From Staphylococcus piscifermentans (GTDB lineage: Bacteria; Bacillota; Bacilli; Staphylococcales; Staphylococcaceae), in the NCBI RefSeq assembly GCF_900186985.1, contig NZ_LT906447.1:1736001-1800000 (forward strand): a stretch of 64,000 nucleotides of DNA, given 5' to 3'. Positions 43,201-52,928 of this stretch are shown here, in pieces. Position numbers and translations under genes: made by a program. The notes beneath the pieces are model-generated. The model ran no database searches. It worked only from the letters and a program-made list of their open reading frames with translations, and had not been told where the DNA came from. How positions within the stretch are numbered: the first letter of the stretch is position 1; every line of letters starts with the position of its first letter.

Positions 43201-46200
43201 TGCTTTTTTAGCATTAACCGCATTATCTAAGGCTGCTTTTGCTGCGTCTACAGTCGCTTGATCTGTATTTTGATCAGCTTGAACTTCTTTAGCTTTCTCT
43301 AATGCTGCTTTCACTGCATCGTCCTCAGCATCCCCAGCTTTCAAAGGTTGTAAAGCTTCTGCCGCAGTAATAGAGTTGTTCAAACCTTCTTTATCGGCTT
43401 TCGCTTGTAAAGCGGCTTGTGCGTCTTTAATTGCTTTCGCTGCTGCTTTCAACTCTTCTGGAGTTTTAGCTGCATCTGCTTTAGCTGTTTCTCCTGCTTT
43501 AATAGCAGCGTCAAATGGTGTTACCGTATTAGGTTTGTAATCTTCTTGTTTCACTTTAGCAGCGTCATCAAGTGCTTTTTGAAGTTCATCCAATGCATCT
43601 TGACGTTCTTTTTCCTCTAATGCATCATTCAACGCTTTAGTTGCGTTTTGAACTTGTTCAGGTGTTGCATTACCGTCACCGTCCACAACTTGACCTGCTG
43701 TTAATGCATCTTTTACTGCTTTATCTTCTTTATCATTTTCATCTAAATCACCTAGAGCGATTGCTTTATCGATTGCCGCTTCTAAAGCTGCTTTATCTGA
43801 TTTAGGTTGTAAAGCTTTTTCAGCATCTTTCAACGCTTGAGTAGCTGCTTTGATTTCCTCAGTTGTTTTCGCATCTGGAGCGTCTACGATTGCTTGGCCT
43901 GCTGTCTGCTTTTCAGTCAATGGTGTAACTGAGTCAGGAGTATATTTATTTTTATCAATCTTAGCTACTTTCTCAAGTTCTGCTTGTAATTCTTTCAAAG
44001 CATCTTCTTTTGCTTTCGCCGCATCAGCCTTCTCTTTAGCATCTTGATCTTGTTTCGCTTTAATTGCGTTATCCAATTCAGCCTTAGCTGCATCTACTGT
44101 CGGTTGGTCGGCATTTTGGTTAGCTTGAACTGTTTTCGCCTTTTCTAATGCTGCTTTTACTGCATCATCTTCAGCGTCGCCAGCTACTAATGGTTGTAAA
44201 CCTTCTGCTGTTTGGATTGAATTATTCAAACCATCTTTGTTTGCTTTCGCTTGTAAAGCATCTTGTGCATCTTTAATTGCTTTAGCAGCTTCTTTCAATT
44301 CTGCTGGAGTTTTAGCTGTATCTGCTTTAGCAGTTTCACCAGCTTTAACAGCTGCATCTAATGGTGTCACTGAATTTGGTGTGTAATCATCTTTATTTAT
44401 GGCTTTTGCTGCATCGATTGCTTTCTGTAATTCATCTAAAGCATCTTGACGCTCTTTCGCTGCAACTGCATCATTCAATTCTTGTGTTGCTGCTTGCACT
44501 TGTTCAGGTGTCGCATTGTCATTTCCTTTGACATTTTTAGCTTCTGCTAACTTATCCTGTACCGCTTTGTCTTCTTTATCCGCTGCATCTAAATCTTTTA
44601 ATGCATCTGCTTTATCAATCGCTTTTTGTAATTCGTCTTTATTTGCTTTATTGACTAATCCAGCTTCTGCTGCTTTTAAGGCGTCTGTTGCTTTCTTGAT
44701 TTCATCTGTTGATTTTGTATCTGCTGCTGCAACAATCGCTTTGCCTTCAGTTTCTTTTTCAGTTAAAGGAGTCACACTATCAGGTGTATAAGTATCTTTA
44801 TTTAATCCTTCTACTTTTTTAAGTTCTGCTTTTAGAGCGTCTAAAGCATCTGCATGTTCTTTGGCTGCAACTGCATCATTTAAAGCTTTAGTTGCATCTT
44901 GAACTGCTTGTTGAGAAGCGTTGTCGTTGTTCTTAACTGCTTTAGCCTCAGCTAACTTATCTTGTACAGCTTTATCTTCAACGTCTGCAGGATTCAAGTC
45001 TTTGATAGCTTCTGCTTTATCAATTGCGGCTTGTAATGCTGCTTTATCAGATTTTGCTTGTAAAGCTTTTTCGGCATCTTGTAATGCTTTAGTCGCTGCT
45101 TTAATTTCATCAACTGTTTTATCTTGAGGCGCGTCTACAATAGCTTGCCCAGCAGTTTCTTTTTCAGTTAAAGGTGTCACAGTATCAGGCGTAAAGTTGT
45201 TTTTATCAATTTTAGCAACTTTAGCAAGTTCTGCTTTCAATTCATCAAGTGCTGCTTGTTTAGCTGCTGCGTCTTTTGCATCTTGTGCTTTTTTAGCGTT
45301 CACTGCATTATCTAATTCAGTCTTAGCTGCATCTACAGCTGGTTGATCAACATTTTGGTTACCTTGGACTGCTTTCGCTTTATCTAATGCGTTTTTAACT
45401 GCATCATCTAGAGGATTTCCTGGTTGAAGCGGTTGTAAAGCTTCGGCTGCAGTAATGGAATTATTGAGTTCATCTTTATTCGCTTTTTGTTTTAAAGCAT
45501 CTTTCGCATCTTTAATCGCTTGAGTTGCTGCTTTCAATTGATCAGGTGTTGCATTTTTATCAGCTGCTTTCGTTTTACCAGCAGTGAGTGATGCTTCAAA
45601 AGGTGTAACGCTGTCTGGCGTATAAGCTGTTTTATCTAGACCTTCTCCATCTTTAATAGCTGCATTTAATTCATCTAAAGCATCTTGATATAATTTTTGA
45701 TCAATCGCTTTATTTAAGTCATTAGTTGCGTTTGCAACTTCCTGCGGTGTAACATTACCATTGTCTTTTACTTGATTTGCTGCAGTTAATTTATCTTGAA
45801 CAGCTTTATCTTCTTTGTCAGCTGCTTCTAACGTACCTAAAGTACCCGCTCTATCTATAGCTTTCTGCAATTCGGTTTTATCAGCTTTTTTCACTAAGCT
45901 GTCAACACTATCGTTGATTTTTTTAGTAGCTGCATCGATTGCTGCCACGTCATATTTATCTTTCTCTGCAGGATCATCTGACATTGAAGCCATAACTAAT
46001 GGATTCACTTCTTGAATCACATCTTTGACCTTTTGAACACTGTCAGGTGTAAATCCTTCTGAACTTGCAACTTGAGCCCCTTTAGCTACTGCTGCTTGTA
46101 AACGCTCATAAGCATCTGCTCTTTCTTTCTCAAGAATTGCTTTATTTAACTGATCTTTATTAGTATCTGTTGCTTGTTGCGTTGCATTATCATCTGCGTC

Positions 46201-49200
46201 AACTGCTTTGGCAGCTGTTAAAGTATCTTGAAGCTGTTTGTCCATAGGTTTTTGCGGATTAAGTTGAGTAAACCCTTCTGCTTTTGTGATAGCTTTCTCT
46301 AATTCTGTTTTATTCGCTTTTTTCACTAAGGCGTTTTGAGCATTTGTTAAGGCTTCTGTCGCTGCTTTAATTTCATCAGTAGTTTTAGATTTTTCTGCTG
46401 CAACTACTGCTTTGCCCGCTGTTTCTTTTTCATTTAACGGTGTTACAGTATTTGGTGTATAAGTTGCTTTATCTAAGCCAGCTACTTCTGCTAATTTAGC
46501 TTTCAATGCATCTAAAGCATCTGCATGTTCTTTAGCTTCAATCGCGTCATTAAGTGCTTTGGTTGCATCTGCAACTTGTTGTTGTGATGCATCATTATTA
46601 TTCTTAACTGTTTCACCGCTTGTTAAAGCATCTTTAACGCCTTTATCTTCTTTATCTGCCTCATTAAGCGTACCTAATGCTTTCGCTTTGTTGATTGCTG
46701 CTTCTAAAGCTTGTTTATCCGCTGCACGTTGCAATTGAGCTTTCGCATCAGTGATGGCTTTCGCAGCTTTATCTAATTGGTCTGGTGTAGCTGTTTTATC
46801 AGTTGCTTTTGCTTCTCCATCTGTAAGTGCCTTACTAAATGGTGCAACTGTGCTCGGTTTATATTCAGATTGATTTACTGTCTTAGCATCATTAATAGCT
46901 GCATTTAAACGATCTAACGCATCGTGATAAAGTTTATCATTGATAGCAGTATTTAAATCATTAGTAGCTGTATCCACTTGATCTTTAGTCGCATTTTTAT
47001 TTGTTTTAACTTCATTTGCAACTGCCAATTTATCTTTGACTGCTTTATCTTCTTTATCTGCATCATTGAGTTGGCCAAGTGTAGCCGCTTTTTCAATTGC
47101 TTTGATTAATTCAGTTTTATCTGCTTCAGTCGACAATTGTGCTTTAGCCTGATTAATTTCATCAGTTTTTTGTTTAAATAAATCATTTGAACCATTTTCG
47201 GGGTGCGAAATGAGTTGATCGCCTTCATTAACTTTATTATTTAATGCTTGTACACTATCAGAAGTATAAGGCGTCTTATCTAAACCTTTAGCTTCTTGAA
47301 CTGCTTGTTTCAACGCTTCTAACGCTTTATTAGCTTCAACTGTAAAATTGAATTTTGTTGTACTTGAGTTATTAGAAGCATCAGTTGCTTTGATTGTTAC
47401 CTCTGATTGACCTACTGCTGTAGGTGTACCAGTTATTTGTTTAGTTTTATCATCGTAAGATAAACCTGCTGGTAAGCCTGTCACTTCGAGAGTTGGTACT
47501 GCACCGGAATTATCTGTCGCATTTAAAGTGATAGGTGTAATCGGCGTATACGCTTCTGATGTTTTATTCTCTACTGCTGTAATTTCTGGTGCCACTGCAT
47601 CAGCAACTGTATAAGTAAACGTTTTAGTTGTACTTAAATTTGCATTATCTGTGGCAGTCACAGTAACTGTAGATGAACCTATTTTCGTAGGTGTACCAGT
47701 AATTTCATTCGTTGTTTCATTAAAAGTTAAGCCTTCTGGTAAGCCGGTTACCGTTTTAGATTTGAAATGGCCGCTATTATCAGTAATATTAAGTTTAATC
47801 GGGTTAATTGGTTCACTCACATTACTGCTAACATTAGCAATATCACCAATTTTAGGTGCTTCAATATCTTTCACAGTATATACGATAAATTGACTTGCAT
47901 TAGTAAGCTTTACAGAATTGTTAGCTGCAGTGTAATCAGGTGCTAATCTCGTATCCTTACTTACTAACTTATAGCCTTTTTCAGTTAAATAATCAGGACG
48001 CTCTATAAGTGTAATGACTTCATCGATATCTCCAGATGTACGTAAAGGAGTACCAATCAATTCTTGAGTATCTTGATCCACATAATCTTCTTCTAATAAA
48101 GCTGAAGCAGTATATGTGAATTTATCAATTCTAACTTGTTGTAAGTTATGTGCCCCTCCAGTAGATGCACTAATTGATAGAGCAAATACATCCTTATGGG
48201 AATAGTTAATATAACTTTGCATATTTTGTTTCCAAGTTTGCCCAGCATATGTGACAGTCATATCTTTAGTATCACCATCATAATCAATAGTGAAAGGTCT
48301 GAATTTATTGTCTTCAGGTTGCGCATTAAGTAATGCTGCTTTCCCAGTTCCTGTTCCTGTCGACGTAATAGCTTTGCTGCTAGCATCTGTCCATACAAAT
48401 GCACCGAATGCGCCCTTAGTATCAAATATTTTAGGATCTGGTCCAGCCTTTTCAGCAGCCTTTGGAGAATTATTTACATACGTATCTAATTTAAATCCGA
48501 AAGCATATTTTAGTCCGCCGATTCCTAGTGCAGATCCATAAAGACCTAATTCGTGTGTATTTCCAGGATTAAAAACAAAGGCGATACCATCTCCACCTGA
48601 TAATCCATTTTTAGGATGACCTTCACCTTTATCACCTAAATTTACTGCTCCGCTAAAATGAAAATCCTTATTTACATTCAATTTAGTATCTAGAGAAACT
48701 GAACCTTTTTTAGATGACTCATCTGGTGTTAACGTAGCAATACCAGTTTTTTCGTCATACGAAGCATTATCTACTGTCCAGAAATAATCATTAAAATTAT
48801 CTTTTGTAACCACTACTTGGTCTTTAGCGCTCGTATCTACTTGAAATGCGCGCACAGCATACTTAGGTCCATTTTCTTCTGAATTATTCAAAGTAGCTTG
48901 AGGGCTGTATAAATCTCTTTGTGCTGATCCTTGCTTAACTAATAATTTTAAAATTTCAGCTTTAATTTGTTCGCTGCTTAAGTTTTCCGCATCAATTTTT
49001 CCTAATGCTTCATTGATTGCAGCTTCTTCATGCTCAGAACCTAATTCTGTTTTTACTTTTTCTACCTTTTGTTCAGTAGTTATAGTTTCAGTTTTATTAC
49101 TTATTACAGGTTCAATAACTTTATTCTCTTGAGACACAAATTGAGCTGTTTCTGATTTCTGTACAGGTTGTGATGATTCAGTTGCTTTTTTCTCAGTTAC

Positions 49201-49695
49201 AGTTGTATCTTCTTTAGGCTTAGATTCAGTTTCTGGTTGAACCTTTTCTTTAGAAACTGATTGTTCTTGTTGAACTTTAGTGTTATTTGAAGATTGTACT
49301 TCGTCTTTTTTATCTGAAGATAGTTCTTTAGAAGCAGCTTCCTCTGTTTCTTTAGCAGAACTATTTGCTTCTTCATCACTTTTTGGTTGATTTACTACTT
49401 GTGAAGCTTCTTGTGATTTATCTTTCTCCAACGGACTTTCGACTTTGTCTTCACTTATGTCTTGTGGAGTAGTTTCGGGTGTCACTTTTTCAATCTCTTG
49501 CGATGATTGTTGGGTTTCAGTGTTATCTGCAGATACTTCAGCCACACTATCGTTACTTGTATCCTCCGCGGCTTGCGCATCTCCATCATGACCTAAAAAT
49601 AAAAGAGATCCTATTAAAATAGAAGCAGTACCGACAGTAAACTTCCTAATAGAATACTTATTCTTTAAGTTAGGTAAAAAATCCAACTTTTTCAT
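37204..49695 (-). CDS. Giant LPXTG surface adhesin 2: SraP-like lectin head on a very long FIVAR-repeat stalk
   Basis: 4163-residue paralog of adhesin 1. YSIRK signal (1-43, [17 protein letters not shown]); acidic Ser/Glu/Lys-rich linker (44-205); helical segment ending SPQATL (207-268); L-type lectin-like domain (about 280-532) with GGDGIAFVF and [10 protein letters not shown]; beta-grasp/MucBP-like domain (533-610); and two cadherin-like domains (613-699, 702-787). About 23 FIVAR-type repeats and a final half repeat run from 790 to about 4065. The sorting signal is LPKTG at 4123-4127 with hydrophobic segment and [12 protein letters not shown] tail. The repeats alternate between two types, making a dimeric super-repeat. 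Start ATG with GGAGG and the same GGAGGACACCA leader as adhesin 1. At roughly 430 kDa it would project far from the cell wall. Likely adhesion or biofilm role (inference from SraP and other FIVAR proteins). Confidence 0.93.
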   Translation of the reverse strand: MKKLDFLPNLKNKYSIRKFTVGTASILIGSLLFLGHDGDAQAAEDTSNDSVAEVSADNTETQQSSQEIEKVTPETTPQDISEDKVESPLEKDKSQEASQVVNQPKSDEEANSSAKETEEAASKELSSDKKDEVQSSNNTKVQQEQSVSKEKVQPETESKPKEDTTVTEKKATESSQPVQKSETAQFVSQENKVIEPVISNKTETITTEQKVEKVKTELGSEHEEAAINEALGKIDAENLSSEQIKAEILKLLVKQGSAQRDLYSPQATLNNSEENGPKYAVRAFQVDTSAKDQVVVTKDNFNDYFWTVDNASYDEKTGIATLTPDESSKKGSVSLDTKLNVNKDFHFSGAVNLGDKGEGHPKNGLSGGDGIAFVFNPGNTHELGLYGSALGIGGLKYAFGFKLDTYVNNSPKAAEKAGPDPKIFDTKGAFGAFVWTDASSKAITSTGTGTGKAALLNAQPEDNKFRPFTIDYDGDTKDMTVTYAGQTWKQNMQSYINYSHKDVFALSISASTGGAHNLQQVRIDKFTYTASALLEEDYVDQDTQELIGTPLRTSGDIDEVITLIERPDYLTEKGYKLVSKDTRLAPDYTAANNSVKLTNASQFIVYTVKDIEAPKIGDIANVSSNVSEPINPIKLNITDNSGHFKSKTVTGLPEGLTFNETTNEITGTPTKIGSSTVTVTATDNANLSTTKTFTYTVADAVAPEITAVENKTSEAYTPITPITLNATDNSGAVPTLEVTGLPAGLSYDDKTKQITGTPTAVGQSEVTIKATDASNNSSTTKFNFTVEANKALEALKQAVQEAKGLDKTPYTSDSVQALNNKVNEGDQLISHPENGSNDLFKQKTDEINQAKAQLSTEADKTELIKAIEKAATLGQLNDADKEDKAVKDKLAVANEVKTNKNATKDQVDTATNDLNTAINDKLYHDALDRLNAAINDAKTVNQSEYKPSTVAPFSKALTDGEAKATDKTATPDQLDKAAKAITDAKAQLQRAADKQALEAAINKAKALGTLNEADKEDKGVKDALTSGETVKNNNDASQQQVADATKALNDAIEAKEHADALDALKAKLAEVAGLDKATYTPNTVTPLNEKETAGKAVVAAEKSKTTDEIKAATEALTNAQNALVKKANKTELEKAITKAEGFTQLNPQKPMDKQLQDTLTAAKAVDADDNATQQATDTNKDQLNKAILEKERADAYERLQAAVAKGAQVASSEGFTPDSVQKVKDVIQEVNPLVMASMSDDPAEKDKYDVAAIDAATKKINDSVDSLVKKADKTELQKAIDRAGTLGTLEAADKEDKAVQDKLTAANQVKDNGNVTPQEVANATNDLNKAIDQKLYQDALDELNAAIKDGEGLDKTAYTPDSVTPFEASLTAGKTKAADKNATPDQLKAATQAIKDAKDALKQKANKDELNNSITAAEALQPLQPGNPLDDAVKNALDKAKAVQGNQNVDQPAVDAAKTELDNAVNAKKAQDAKDAAAKQAALDELKAELAKVAKIDKNNFTPDTVTPLTEKETAGQAIVDAPQDKTVDEIKAATKALQDAEKALQAKSDKAALQAAIDKAEAIKDLNPADVEDKAVQDKLAEAKAVKNNDNASQQAVQDATKALNDAVAAKEHADALDALKAELKKVEGLNKDTYTPDSVTPLTEKETEGKAIVAAADTKSTDEIKKATDALKAAEAGLVNKANKDELQKAIDKADALKDLDAADKEDKAVQDKLAEAKNVKGNDNATPEQVQAATQELNDAVAAKERQDALDELQKAIDAAKAINKDDYTPNSVTPLDAAVKAGETAKADTAKTPAELKEAAKAIKDAQDALQAKANKDGLNNSIQTAEGLQPLVAGDAEDDAVKAALEKAKTVQANQNADQPTVDAAKAELDNAIKAKQDQDAKEKADAAKAKEDALKELQAELEKVAKIDKNKYTPDSVTPLTEKQTAGQAIVDAPDAKTTEEIKAATQALKDAEKALQPKSDKAALEAAIDKAIALGDLDENDKEDKAVKDALTAGQVVDGDGNATPEQVQNATKALNDALEEKERQDALDELQKALDDAAKVKQEDYKPNTVTPFDAAIKAGETAKADAAKTPEELKAAAKAIKDAQAALQAKADKEGLNNSITAAEALQPLKAGDAEDDAVKAALEKAKEVQADQNTDQATVDAAKAALDNAVNAKKAADAKEAAEAADAAKAKQDALDALKAELAKVEKLNKDDFTPNTVNPLNEKETAGKDIVANSDDKTADEIKAATDALKAAETGLVNKANKEELQKAIDKAEALKDLNPADTEDKAVQDKLAEAQTVKANDNATPEQVQAATNALNDALAAKERQDALDELQKALDAANAVNKDAYTPNSVAPLDAAVQAGATAKADAAKTPEELKAAAKAINDAKDALQAKADKAELDKAVTTAEGLGNLDPADAEDKAVKDALDKAKEVQADQNADQPTVDAAKDALNQAIDAKKAADAKEKADATKAKQDALDALKAELEKVEKLNKDEFTPNSVTPLNEKETAGKAVVADADNKSIDEIKEATQALKDAEDGLVKRADKGDLEKAIDKAEALGELDTTDTEDKAVQDAITAGQTVKDNADATSEQVAKATKDINDAVAVKEYQDALDELNRALDAANAVAKDKFTPETVSPLEDAVKDGETLKNDTTKRPEELKDAALEIQEAIKALHAKADKEGLNNSIQTAEGLGNLDPADAEDKAVKDALDKAKEVQADQNANQTAVDKAKEDLDNVIKAKQDQDAKEKADAAKAKQDALDALKAELAKVKALDKDTFTPDTVAPLNEKETAGDAVVANADNKSIDEIKEATQALKDAEDALVKRADKGDLEKAIEKANALGQLDAADAEDKAVQDAIATGQAVKDNANATPEQVAKATKDINDAVAAKERQDALEELNKAIDAAQKVEKADYTAQSVEPLEKAKEAGQKLAVDNQATPEQLKDAAKLINDAINQLVPDKAELAKQIEAAKAFEPLNDTATDQLLKHALDAAVAVQNNPNATPQEIKEATWNLEDEIANKIAADAIEALKNAVNKANALKEENYTPNSYAPLKTATTESQSILDDPSSADVPTTLAKAKEINQLIDALKEKADKTALEQALDKAVAFENLDDKDAEDKAVHDALLAGQEVEGDLNATPEEVQKATENLNNALAAKEHADALDELQKAIDAANAVAKDSFTPNSVKPLEDAVKAGETTKADAANKTPEELKEAAKAINDAKAALQAKADKDGLNNSIQTAEGLGNLEPTDAEDKAVKDALDKAKAVQADQNADQAAVDTAKTELDNAIKAKQDQDAKDKADAAKAKQDALDELKAELEKVAKINKDNFTPASVTPLTNKEDEGKAIVAAPDTKSTEEIKATTQALKDAEKALQAKSDKAALQAAIDKAVALKDLDAADKEDKAVQDKLAEAQTVKSNDNATQEQVQAATQALNDALAAKEHADALDELNKALDAANAVVKDNFTPDSVKPLEEAVKAGETVKADAANKTPEELKEAAKAINDAKDALQAKADKDGLNNSIQTAEGLGNLDSEDAEDKVVKDALDKAKEVQADQNADQTAVDKAKAELDKAIKAKQDQDAKEKVDAAKAKQDALDALKAELAKVEKLDKDEFAPNTVAPLTEKETAGKAIVDAPTGKTVEEINRATQAVKDALAGLQAKADKAELGKSIEKAENINSFDPGDAEDAAVLEALSNAKEVEADANATQTEVDAAKDALNKAIQAKADQDKADQAQANAINTALEALKAELEKAKAVNKDNYTPNSVKPLTEAANAGQAIVDAPTGKTVEEINQTTQAVKDALAGLQAKADKAELGKSIEKAENINSFDPGDAEDAAVLEALSNAKEVEADANATQSEVDAAKDALNKAIQAKADQDKADQAQADAINTALDALKAELEKAKAVNKDNYTPNSVKPLTEAANAGQAIVNVSTGKTVEEINQATQAVKEALAGLQAKADKAELEKAIEKAENINSYDPGDAEDAAVLEALSNAKETEADANATQSEVDAAKDALNKAIQAKADQDKADALAELQKALDKAKAKDKTHCTPESVKNLDDAINKGQEVVKHSNEVSINDIKDAEKAIQDGLKDLEVDKAPVSEKDIENVKRPIVKAIEKTSDKINKKSEGSKAETKAKSKELPKTGLESPVDPKYATLMFAIGGLMTLFGRRKKEDKDNTEK
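37460..47331 (-). repeat. FIVAR repeat array of adhesin 2 with a dimeric super-repeat
   Basis: About 23 repeats. Through much of the array, units carrying an NNSI..AEGL motif and a long [15 protein letters not shown]-like coil alternate with units carrying [11 protein letters not shown] or [10 protein letters not shown] and an AKEHAD/AKERQD joint. The same type returns at 39181 and 40030 (849 bases) and at 43375 and 44221 (846 bases), so the pair is the repeating unit. Confidence 0.8.
37691..38850 (-). repeat. Nearly identical 441-bp repeats near the wall-proximal end of adhesin 2
   Basis: Landmarks recur at 37691, 38132 and 38573, exactly 441 bases (147 codons) apart. The third copy stays similar to about 38850. 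Only scattered substitutions separate them, so amplification was recent. Confidence 0.85.
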
Positions 49696-49733
49696 TTGGT
49701 GTCCTCCAATATAGATATTTTAAAGCTATTAAT

Positions 49734-49762
49734 ATTATATTATGGCGTTGCACAACTGTATA
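49734..49762 (-). promoter_or_regulatory. Promoter of adhesin 2
   Basis: Minus strand TATACA (49757-49762), 17-base spacer, perfect TATAAT (49734-49739). The spacer includes the short palindrome GTTGTGCAAC. Confidence 0.65.
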
Positions 49763-50038
49763 TAATGCTATACTTATTAACATTTAATATTTAGTTATAA
49801 ATTGCAAGAATTTGTTACATGGATATATGTGTTATTTGCATATAAAATATAATATTCTCGGCTTCCAAATGTTATTGTGTAATGTTTCACAAGAGTTCTT
49901 ATAAATTGCAAAGTCTTTTTCGCACGTATTGTTACATTTTTGTATTGTAAATATAATAATATTACGGAAGTTTGAATATTCAATGTCTTTTAGTTATACA
50001 ACTATCAACTTTTTATAACAATACTGCGTATTCAAACA
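49763..50038. other. Very AT-rich upstream region of adhesin 2
   Basis: No credible coding region. A 62-codon minus-strand frame (49795-49983) lacks a ribosome site and family features. The sequence holds runs of A/T that could serve as upstream promoter elements or regulator sites, but nothing specific is recognised. Confidence 0.4.
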
Positions 50039-50073
50039 CAAAAAGGAGCAAGACATCATTTGTCCTACTCCTT
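50039..50073 (-). terminator. Terminator of the YxeA-like gene
   Basis: Arms AAGGAGTAGGACA/TGTCTTGCTCCTT with two wobbles, followed by TTTTTGTG on the minus strand. Confidence 0.75.
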
Positions 50074-50130
50074 CTAGCATATTTAATTTATTAATTAATT
50101 AGACCGAACGACCCACTAAAATTTTCATTT

Positions 50131-50439
50131 TTATTCAAATGGCAACTTGTTGATATAATGAATTTCTTTTACATATTTTCCTTTGTGTCTAATAATGACA
50201 TATTCCTTATCAGGATCAAATCCATTGAAATCTAACTTATACGGCAAACGTTCTCCGTCTTTTTTATAAGCCTCTACATTTTCATAATTCTGTGTGCCTT
50301 TTTCGACTTGCGCATAAGCATCTTCCATATCCAAGAACGGATTTACTCTGTCTGTCAGCTCATTACGCACAATAGCTATTGCAACAACTACTGCTAGTAT
50401 CAGCGAGCCGATAACGAAATATACTATTTTCTTATTCAT
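50131..50439 (-). CDS. YxeA-like (DUF1093) small exported or membrane-anchored protein
   Basis: 102 residues from the ATG at 50439. A GTG three codons upstream is only two bases from AAGGAG, so the ATG is preferred. One N-terminal membrane helix (KIVYFVIGSLILAVVVAIA) is followed by an outside domain with YKLDFNGFDPDKEYVIIRHKGKYVKEI. That run fits the YxeA pattern of a small OB-like beta barrel. Function of the family is unknown. It is monocistronic with a terminator and sits at the edge of the accessory block next to rplS. Confidence 0.75.
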   Translation of the reverse strand: MNKKIVYFVIGSLILAVVVAIAIVRNELTDRVNPFLDMEDAYAQVEKGTQNYENVEAYKKDGERLPYKLDFNGFDPDKEYVIIRHKGKYVKEIHYINKLPFE

Positions 50440-50593
50440 GATGTCCACAACTCCTTGATGTTCTTAAAATTCATACCTGTATAAAAAACTTTCCACCTTT
50501 TTAGAACGTCAACAACTTTATTTGTTTATAATATAATACTTTAAACCAGCTATTTGTTCAATCTTTTTTACAAAATCACTTTTACGAGATAAC

Positions 50594-50628
50594 AAAAAAA
50601 GGCTGCTCCTTTGTAGGAACAACCTTTA
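50594..50628 (-). terminator. Terminator of rplS
   Basis: Twelve-base arms AAAGGTTGTTCC/GGAGCAGCCTTT (three wobbles), followed by a run of T's on the minus strand. Confidence 0.8.
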
Positions 50629-50654
50629 CATCTCGTATGTCTATCTGTCTAAAA

Positions 50655-51005
50655 TTAGCGAATTTCTTTAATTCTAGCAGCTTTACCACGTAAATTACGT
50701 AAGTAGTAAAGTTTAGCACGTCTAACTTTACCGCGACGTTTCACTTCGATTTTTTCAATTTTTGGAGTGTGTAATGGGAATGTACGTTCCACACCAACAC
50801 CTGAAGAAATCTTACGTACAGTGAAAGTTTCTGAAATTCCGCCACCGTGACGTTTAATTACAACACCTTCGAATACTTGGATACGTTCACGTGAACCTTC
50901 GACGATACGTACGTGTACACGTACTGTGTCACCAGAACGGAAAGTCGGTAAGTCTGTGCGTAATTGTGATTTAGTTACTGCTTCAATTAATTTGTGATTA
51001 CTCAT
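50655..51005 (-). CDS. rplS: 50S ribosomal protein L19
   Basis: Large-subunit protein at the 30S/50S interface. It has 116 residues. The [21 protein letters not shown] beta core is typical, and the L19 signature is near the C-terminus ([20 protein letters not shown]). ATG with AGAGGAGAG. Last gene of rpsP-rimM-trmD-rplS, with a structured leader between trmD and itself. Confidence 0.98.
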   Translation of the reverse strand: MSNHKLIEAVTKSQLRTDLPTFRSGDTVRVHVRIVEGSRERIQVFEGVVIKRHGGGISETFTVRKISSGVGVERTFPLHTPKIEKIEVKRRGKVRRAKLYYLRNLRGKAARIKEIR

Positions 51006-51047
51006 TATTTATTCTCTCCTCTAACCTATGTTCTTGCCTTGACAACT

Positions 51048-51115
51048 AAATAGCAGCGGATCATAGTGATTTTTCGTGCTTAGCACACTTCAACTATATT
51101 AGCACACTGCTATTT
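51048..51115 (-). ncRNA. Candidate L19 leader RNA structure
   Basis: On the minus strand, perfect 9-bp arms AAATAGCAG/CTGCTATTT (51107-51115, 51048-51056) enclose a small GTGCTAAGCAC hairpin in the trmD-rplS gap. Firmicutes are known to carry an L19-leader RNA motif at this position. I cannot verify the consensus match. It overlaps the last codons of trmD. Confidence 0.5.
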
Positions 51116-51847
51116 CGTTTTCAATTGCTTTTTGTAGTTTTCTAGTACTTTTTCATCTTCTGAAGTAAGTGGGTACTTTGCTAATAAATCTGGTCTTTTG
51201 ACAAATGTGCGGATTAATTTCTGCTCATGGCGCCATGCATCAATCTTCGCATGATTACCTGAGAGCAGGATATCCGGAACTTTCATTCCTTCAAATTCAC
51301 GTGGTCTGGTATATTGCGGAAATTCTAATAATCCATCTGAAAAGGAATCATCTTGATGCGACTGTTCATTGCCGAGTACCCCTGGAATCAAGCGTACAAT
51401 TGCGTCCGTCATCGTCATAGCTGGCAATTCACCGCCAGTCAAGACATAATCTCCTATAGAAATTTCGTCTGTCACTAAATGCTCGCGGATACGTTCATCA
51501 TAACCTTCATAATGACCGCAAATAAAGACGATATGTTCTGCGGAACTTAAATCTTGTGCAATCTCTTGCGAAAAAGGTTTTCCTTGAGGACACATTAAAA
51601 TAACGCGCGTCGTTTCATTTGTCTCAAGATCTTTCATTGCATTAAAGACAGGTTCTGGTTTCAATACCATTCCTTGACCGCCGCCGAATGGATAATCATC
51701 TACTTGATTATGTTTATTAATTGAATAGTCACGGAAGTTTACCGTATTGACTTGAATGATATCTTTATCTTGAGCCCGCTTCAAAATAGAATGATTCAAC
51801 ACCCCATCAAACATTTCCGGAAACAGTGTTAAATAATCAATTTTCAT
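51110..51847 (-). CDS. trmD: tRNA (guanine-37-N1)-methyltransferase
   Basis: Methylates G37 next to the anticodon, preventing +1 frameshifting. It is a SPOUT-class enzyme with a trefoil knot. It has 245 residues. The SAM-binding knot is visible as [22 protein letters not shown] and [11 protein letters not shown]. The catalytic Asp is in the following MTDAIVR region. ATG one base after the rimM stop, indicating coupled translation. Confidence 0.97.
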   Translation of the reverse strand: MKIDYLTLFPEMFDGVLNHSILKRAQDKDIIQVNTVNFRDYSINKHNQVDDYPFGGGQGMVLKPEPVFNAMKDLETNETTRVILMCPQGKPFSQEIAQDLSSAEHIVFICGHYEGYDERIREHLVTDEISIGDYVLTGGELPAMTMTDAIVRLIPGVLGNEQSHQDDSFSDGLLEFPQYTRPREFEGMKVPDILLSGNHAKIDAWRHEQKLIRTFVKRPDLLAKYPLTSEDEKVLENYKKQLKTK

Positions 51848-51848
51848 T

Positions 51849-52349
51849 TTAATCTAACATTCCTTCCAATGGCGTAATCTGAATACGTCGTCCTTCAACG
51901 TCTACTTCTTTCACCACGTCAGCAATATAAGGAATCAAATATTCCTTATCGCCTTGAACGACCCATACATCATTGGCGCCGGTTTCAAATATTTCTTTTA
52001 CGCGGCCGATAGGTGTGTCACCTTCGAAGACAGTACAGCCGATAATATCTGAATAATAAAATTCGTGTTCGTCTAACTCGATGTCCGCATGGTCACGTTC
52101 TTGAGTTAACACATCACCTTTAAGATGTTCAATATCATTGATATTATTAATGCCTTCAAAAGTCAGCATATGAAATCCTTTATGCATACGATGAGATGCT
52201 ACAACAAGCTCAATTTCTTTACCATCATGCTTAACATTTAAGATTTCGCCTGGCTGAAAGCGTACATCCGTGAAATCTGATTGCGATTTAATTCTGACTT
52301 CGCCTTTAATTCCATGCGTATTCACAATTTTACCGACTTCAACTTTCAT
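51849..52349 (-). CDS. rimM: 16S rRNA processing protein RimM
   Basis: Assists maturation of the 30S head and binds S19. The frame opens at an ATG (52364) that is part of the ribosome site itself. The real start is the ATG at 52349, eight bases after GGAGG, giving 166 residues. The N-terminal RimM domain opens [17 protein letters not shown]-like, and the C-terminal PRC barrel has [13 protein letters not shown] and [14 protein letters not shown]. Between rpsP and trmD in the conserved operon. Confidence 0.96.
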   Translation of the reverse strand: MKVEVGKIVNTHGIKGEVRIKSQSDFTDVRFQPGEILNVKHDGKEIELVVASHRMHKGFHMLTFEGINNINDIEHLKGDVLTQERDHADIELDEHEFYYSDIIGCTVFEGDTPIGRVKEIFETGANDVWVVQGDKEYLIPYIADVVKEVDVEGRRIQITPLEGMLD

Positions 52350-52406
52350 ATTACTTGCCTCCATTACGGTCTCTGTTTGTGTAAAAAATCTTTAATACCT
52401 AACAAT

Positions 52407-52439
52407 AAACCCTGAAACAAGTATATTGTCTCAGGGTTA
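52407..52439 (-). terminator. Hairpin between rpsP and rimM
   Basis: Arms AACCCTGA/TCAGGGTT (52408-52415, 52431-52438) extended by an inner ACAA/TTGT stem. A poor T-run follows on the minus strand. Probably a partial terminator adjusting rpsP against downstream genes. Confidence 0.5.
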
Positions 52440-52457
52440 TGAGTCTAAAGCAACTTA

Positions 52458-52736
52458 TTACTTAGAATGACGTTGTTCTTCGAAAGTTTTCAAAATACCT
52501 TCTCTTGATAAGATATTGTGAACTGTATCAGTTGGTTTCGCACCGTCTTTCAACCATTTAAGTGCTAATTCTTCGTCGATTGTTACTTTGTTTTCACCAG
52601 AGTTGTCTACTGGATTGTAAGTACCGATTTGTTCGATAATACGACCATCACGTGGAGCACGTGCGTCTGCTACTACGATACGGTAGAATGGATTTCTTTT
52701 TGAACCTAAACGTGTTAAACGAATTTTAACTGCCAT
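52458..52736 (-). CDS. rpsP: 30S ribosomal protein S16
   Basis: Small-subunit assembly protein. It has 92 residues. The conserved N-terminus [21 protein letters not shown] and the [18 protein letters not shown] segment are complete. ATG with AAAGGAGAG. First gene of rpsP-rimM-trmD-rplS, separated from ffh by a terminator. Confidence 0.98.
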   Translation of the reverse strand: MAVKIRLTRLGSKRNPFYRIVVADARAPRDGRIIEQIGTYNPVDNSGENKVTIDEELALKWLKDGAKPTDTVHNILSREGILKTFEEQRHSK

Positions 52737-52892
52737 GTTTTAATTCTCTCCTTTAAATCTTTGTTTTCTTTTCTACAAGGAATAATAATAACAGTTAGCT
52801 TGAGGTTTGTAAAGAGTTTTTTCTTTACCATTTAAAATTCACTCAATTCTGTAATATAACGTCTAAAATCTCCACGTTATTCAACTCAAAAC

Positions 52893-52924
52893 AAGGGATG
52901 GAACGATAATTTGTTCCACCCCTT
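52893..52924 (-). terminator. Terminator of the rnc-smc-ftsY-ylxM-ffh unit
   Basis: Twelve-base arms AAGGGGTGGAAC/GTTCCATCCCTT (one wobble), eight-base loop, then GTTTTG on the minus strand. It begins only a few bases after the ffh stop. Confidence 0.75.
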
Positions 52925-52928
52925 ATAA

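Noticed and set aside
28310-47331. Regularly spaced repeats that could suggest a CRISPR or satellite array
   Set aside because: Periods are 423-441 bases, in frame with a long coding sequence, with no short spacer structure and no cas genes.
28333-48541. Many plus-strand open frames of 60-150 codons opposite the adhesin genes
   Set aside because: They recur with the repeat period, are biased to Ser/Ala/Leu as expected for the complement of the stalk codons, and lack ribosome sites. They are shadows of the real genes.
28026-49695. Assignment of the giant proteins as SasC, FmtB or Ebh
   Set aside because: Those have different heads or anchors: SasC and FmtB carry DUF1542 repeats, and Ebh lacks LPXTG. 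The lectin/beta-grasp/cadherin head matches SraP instead, without Ser-rich repeats.
49795-49983. 62-codon minus-strand frame upstream of adhesin 2
   Set aside because: It lies in extremely AT-rich DNA, lacks a ribosome site, and resembles translated promoter DNA.
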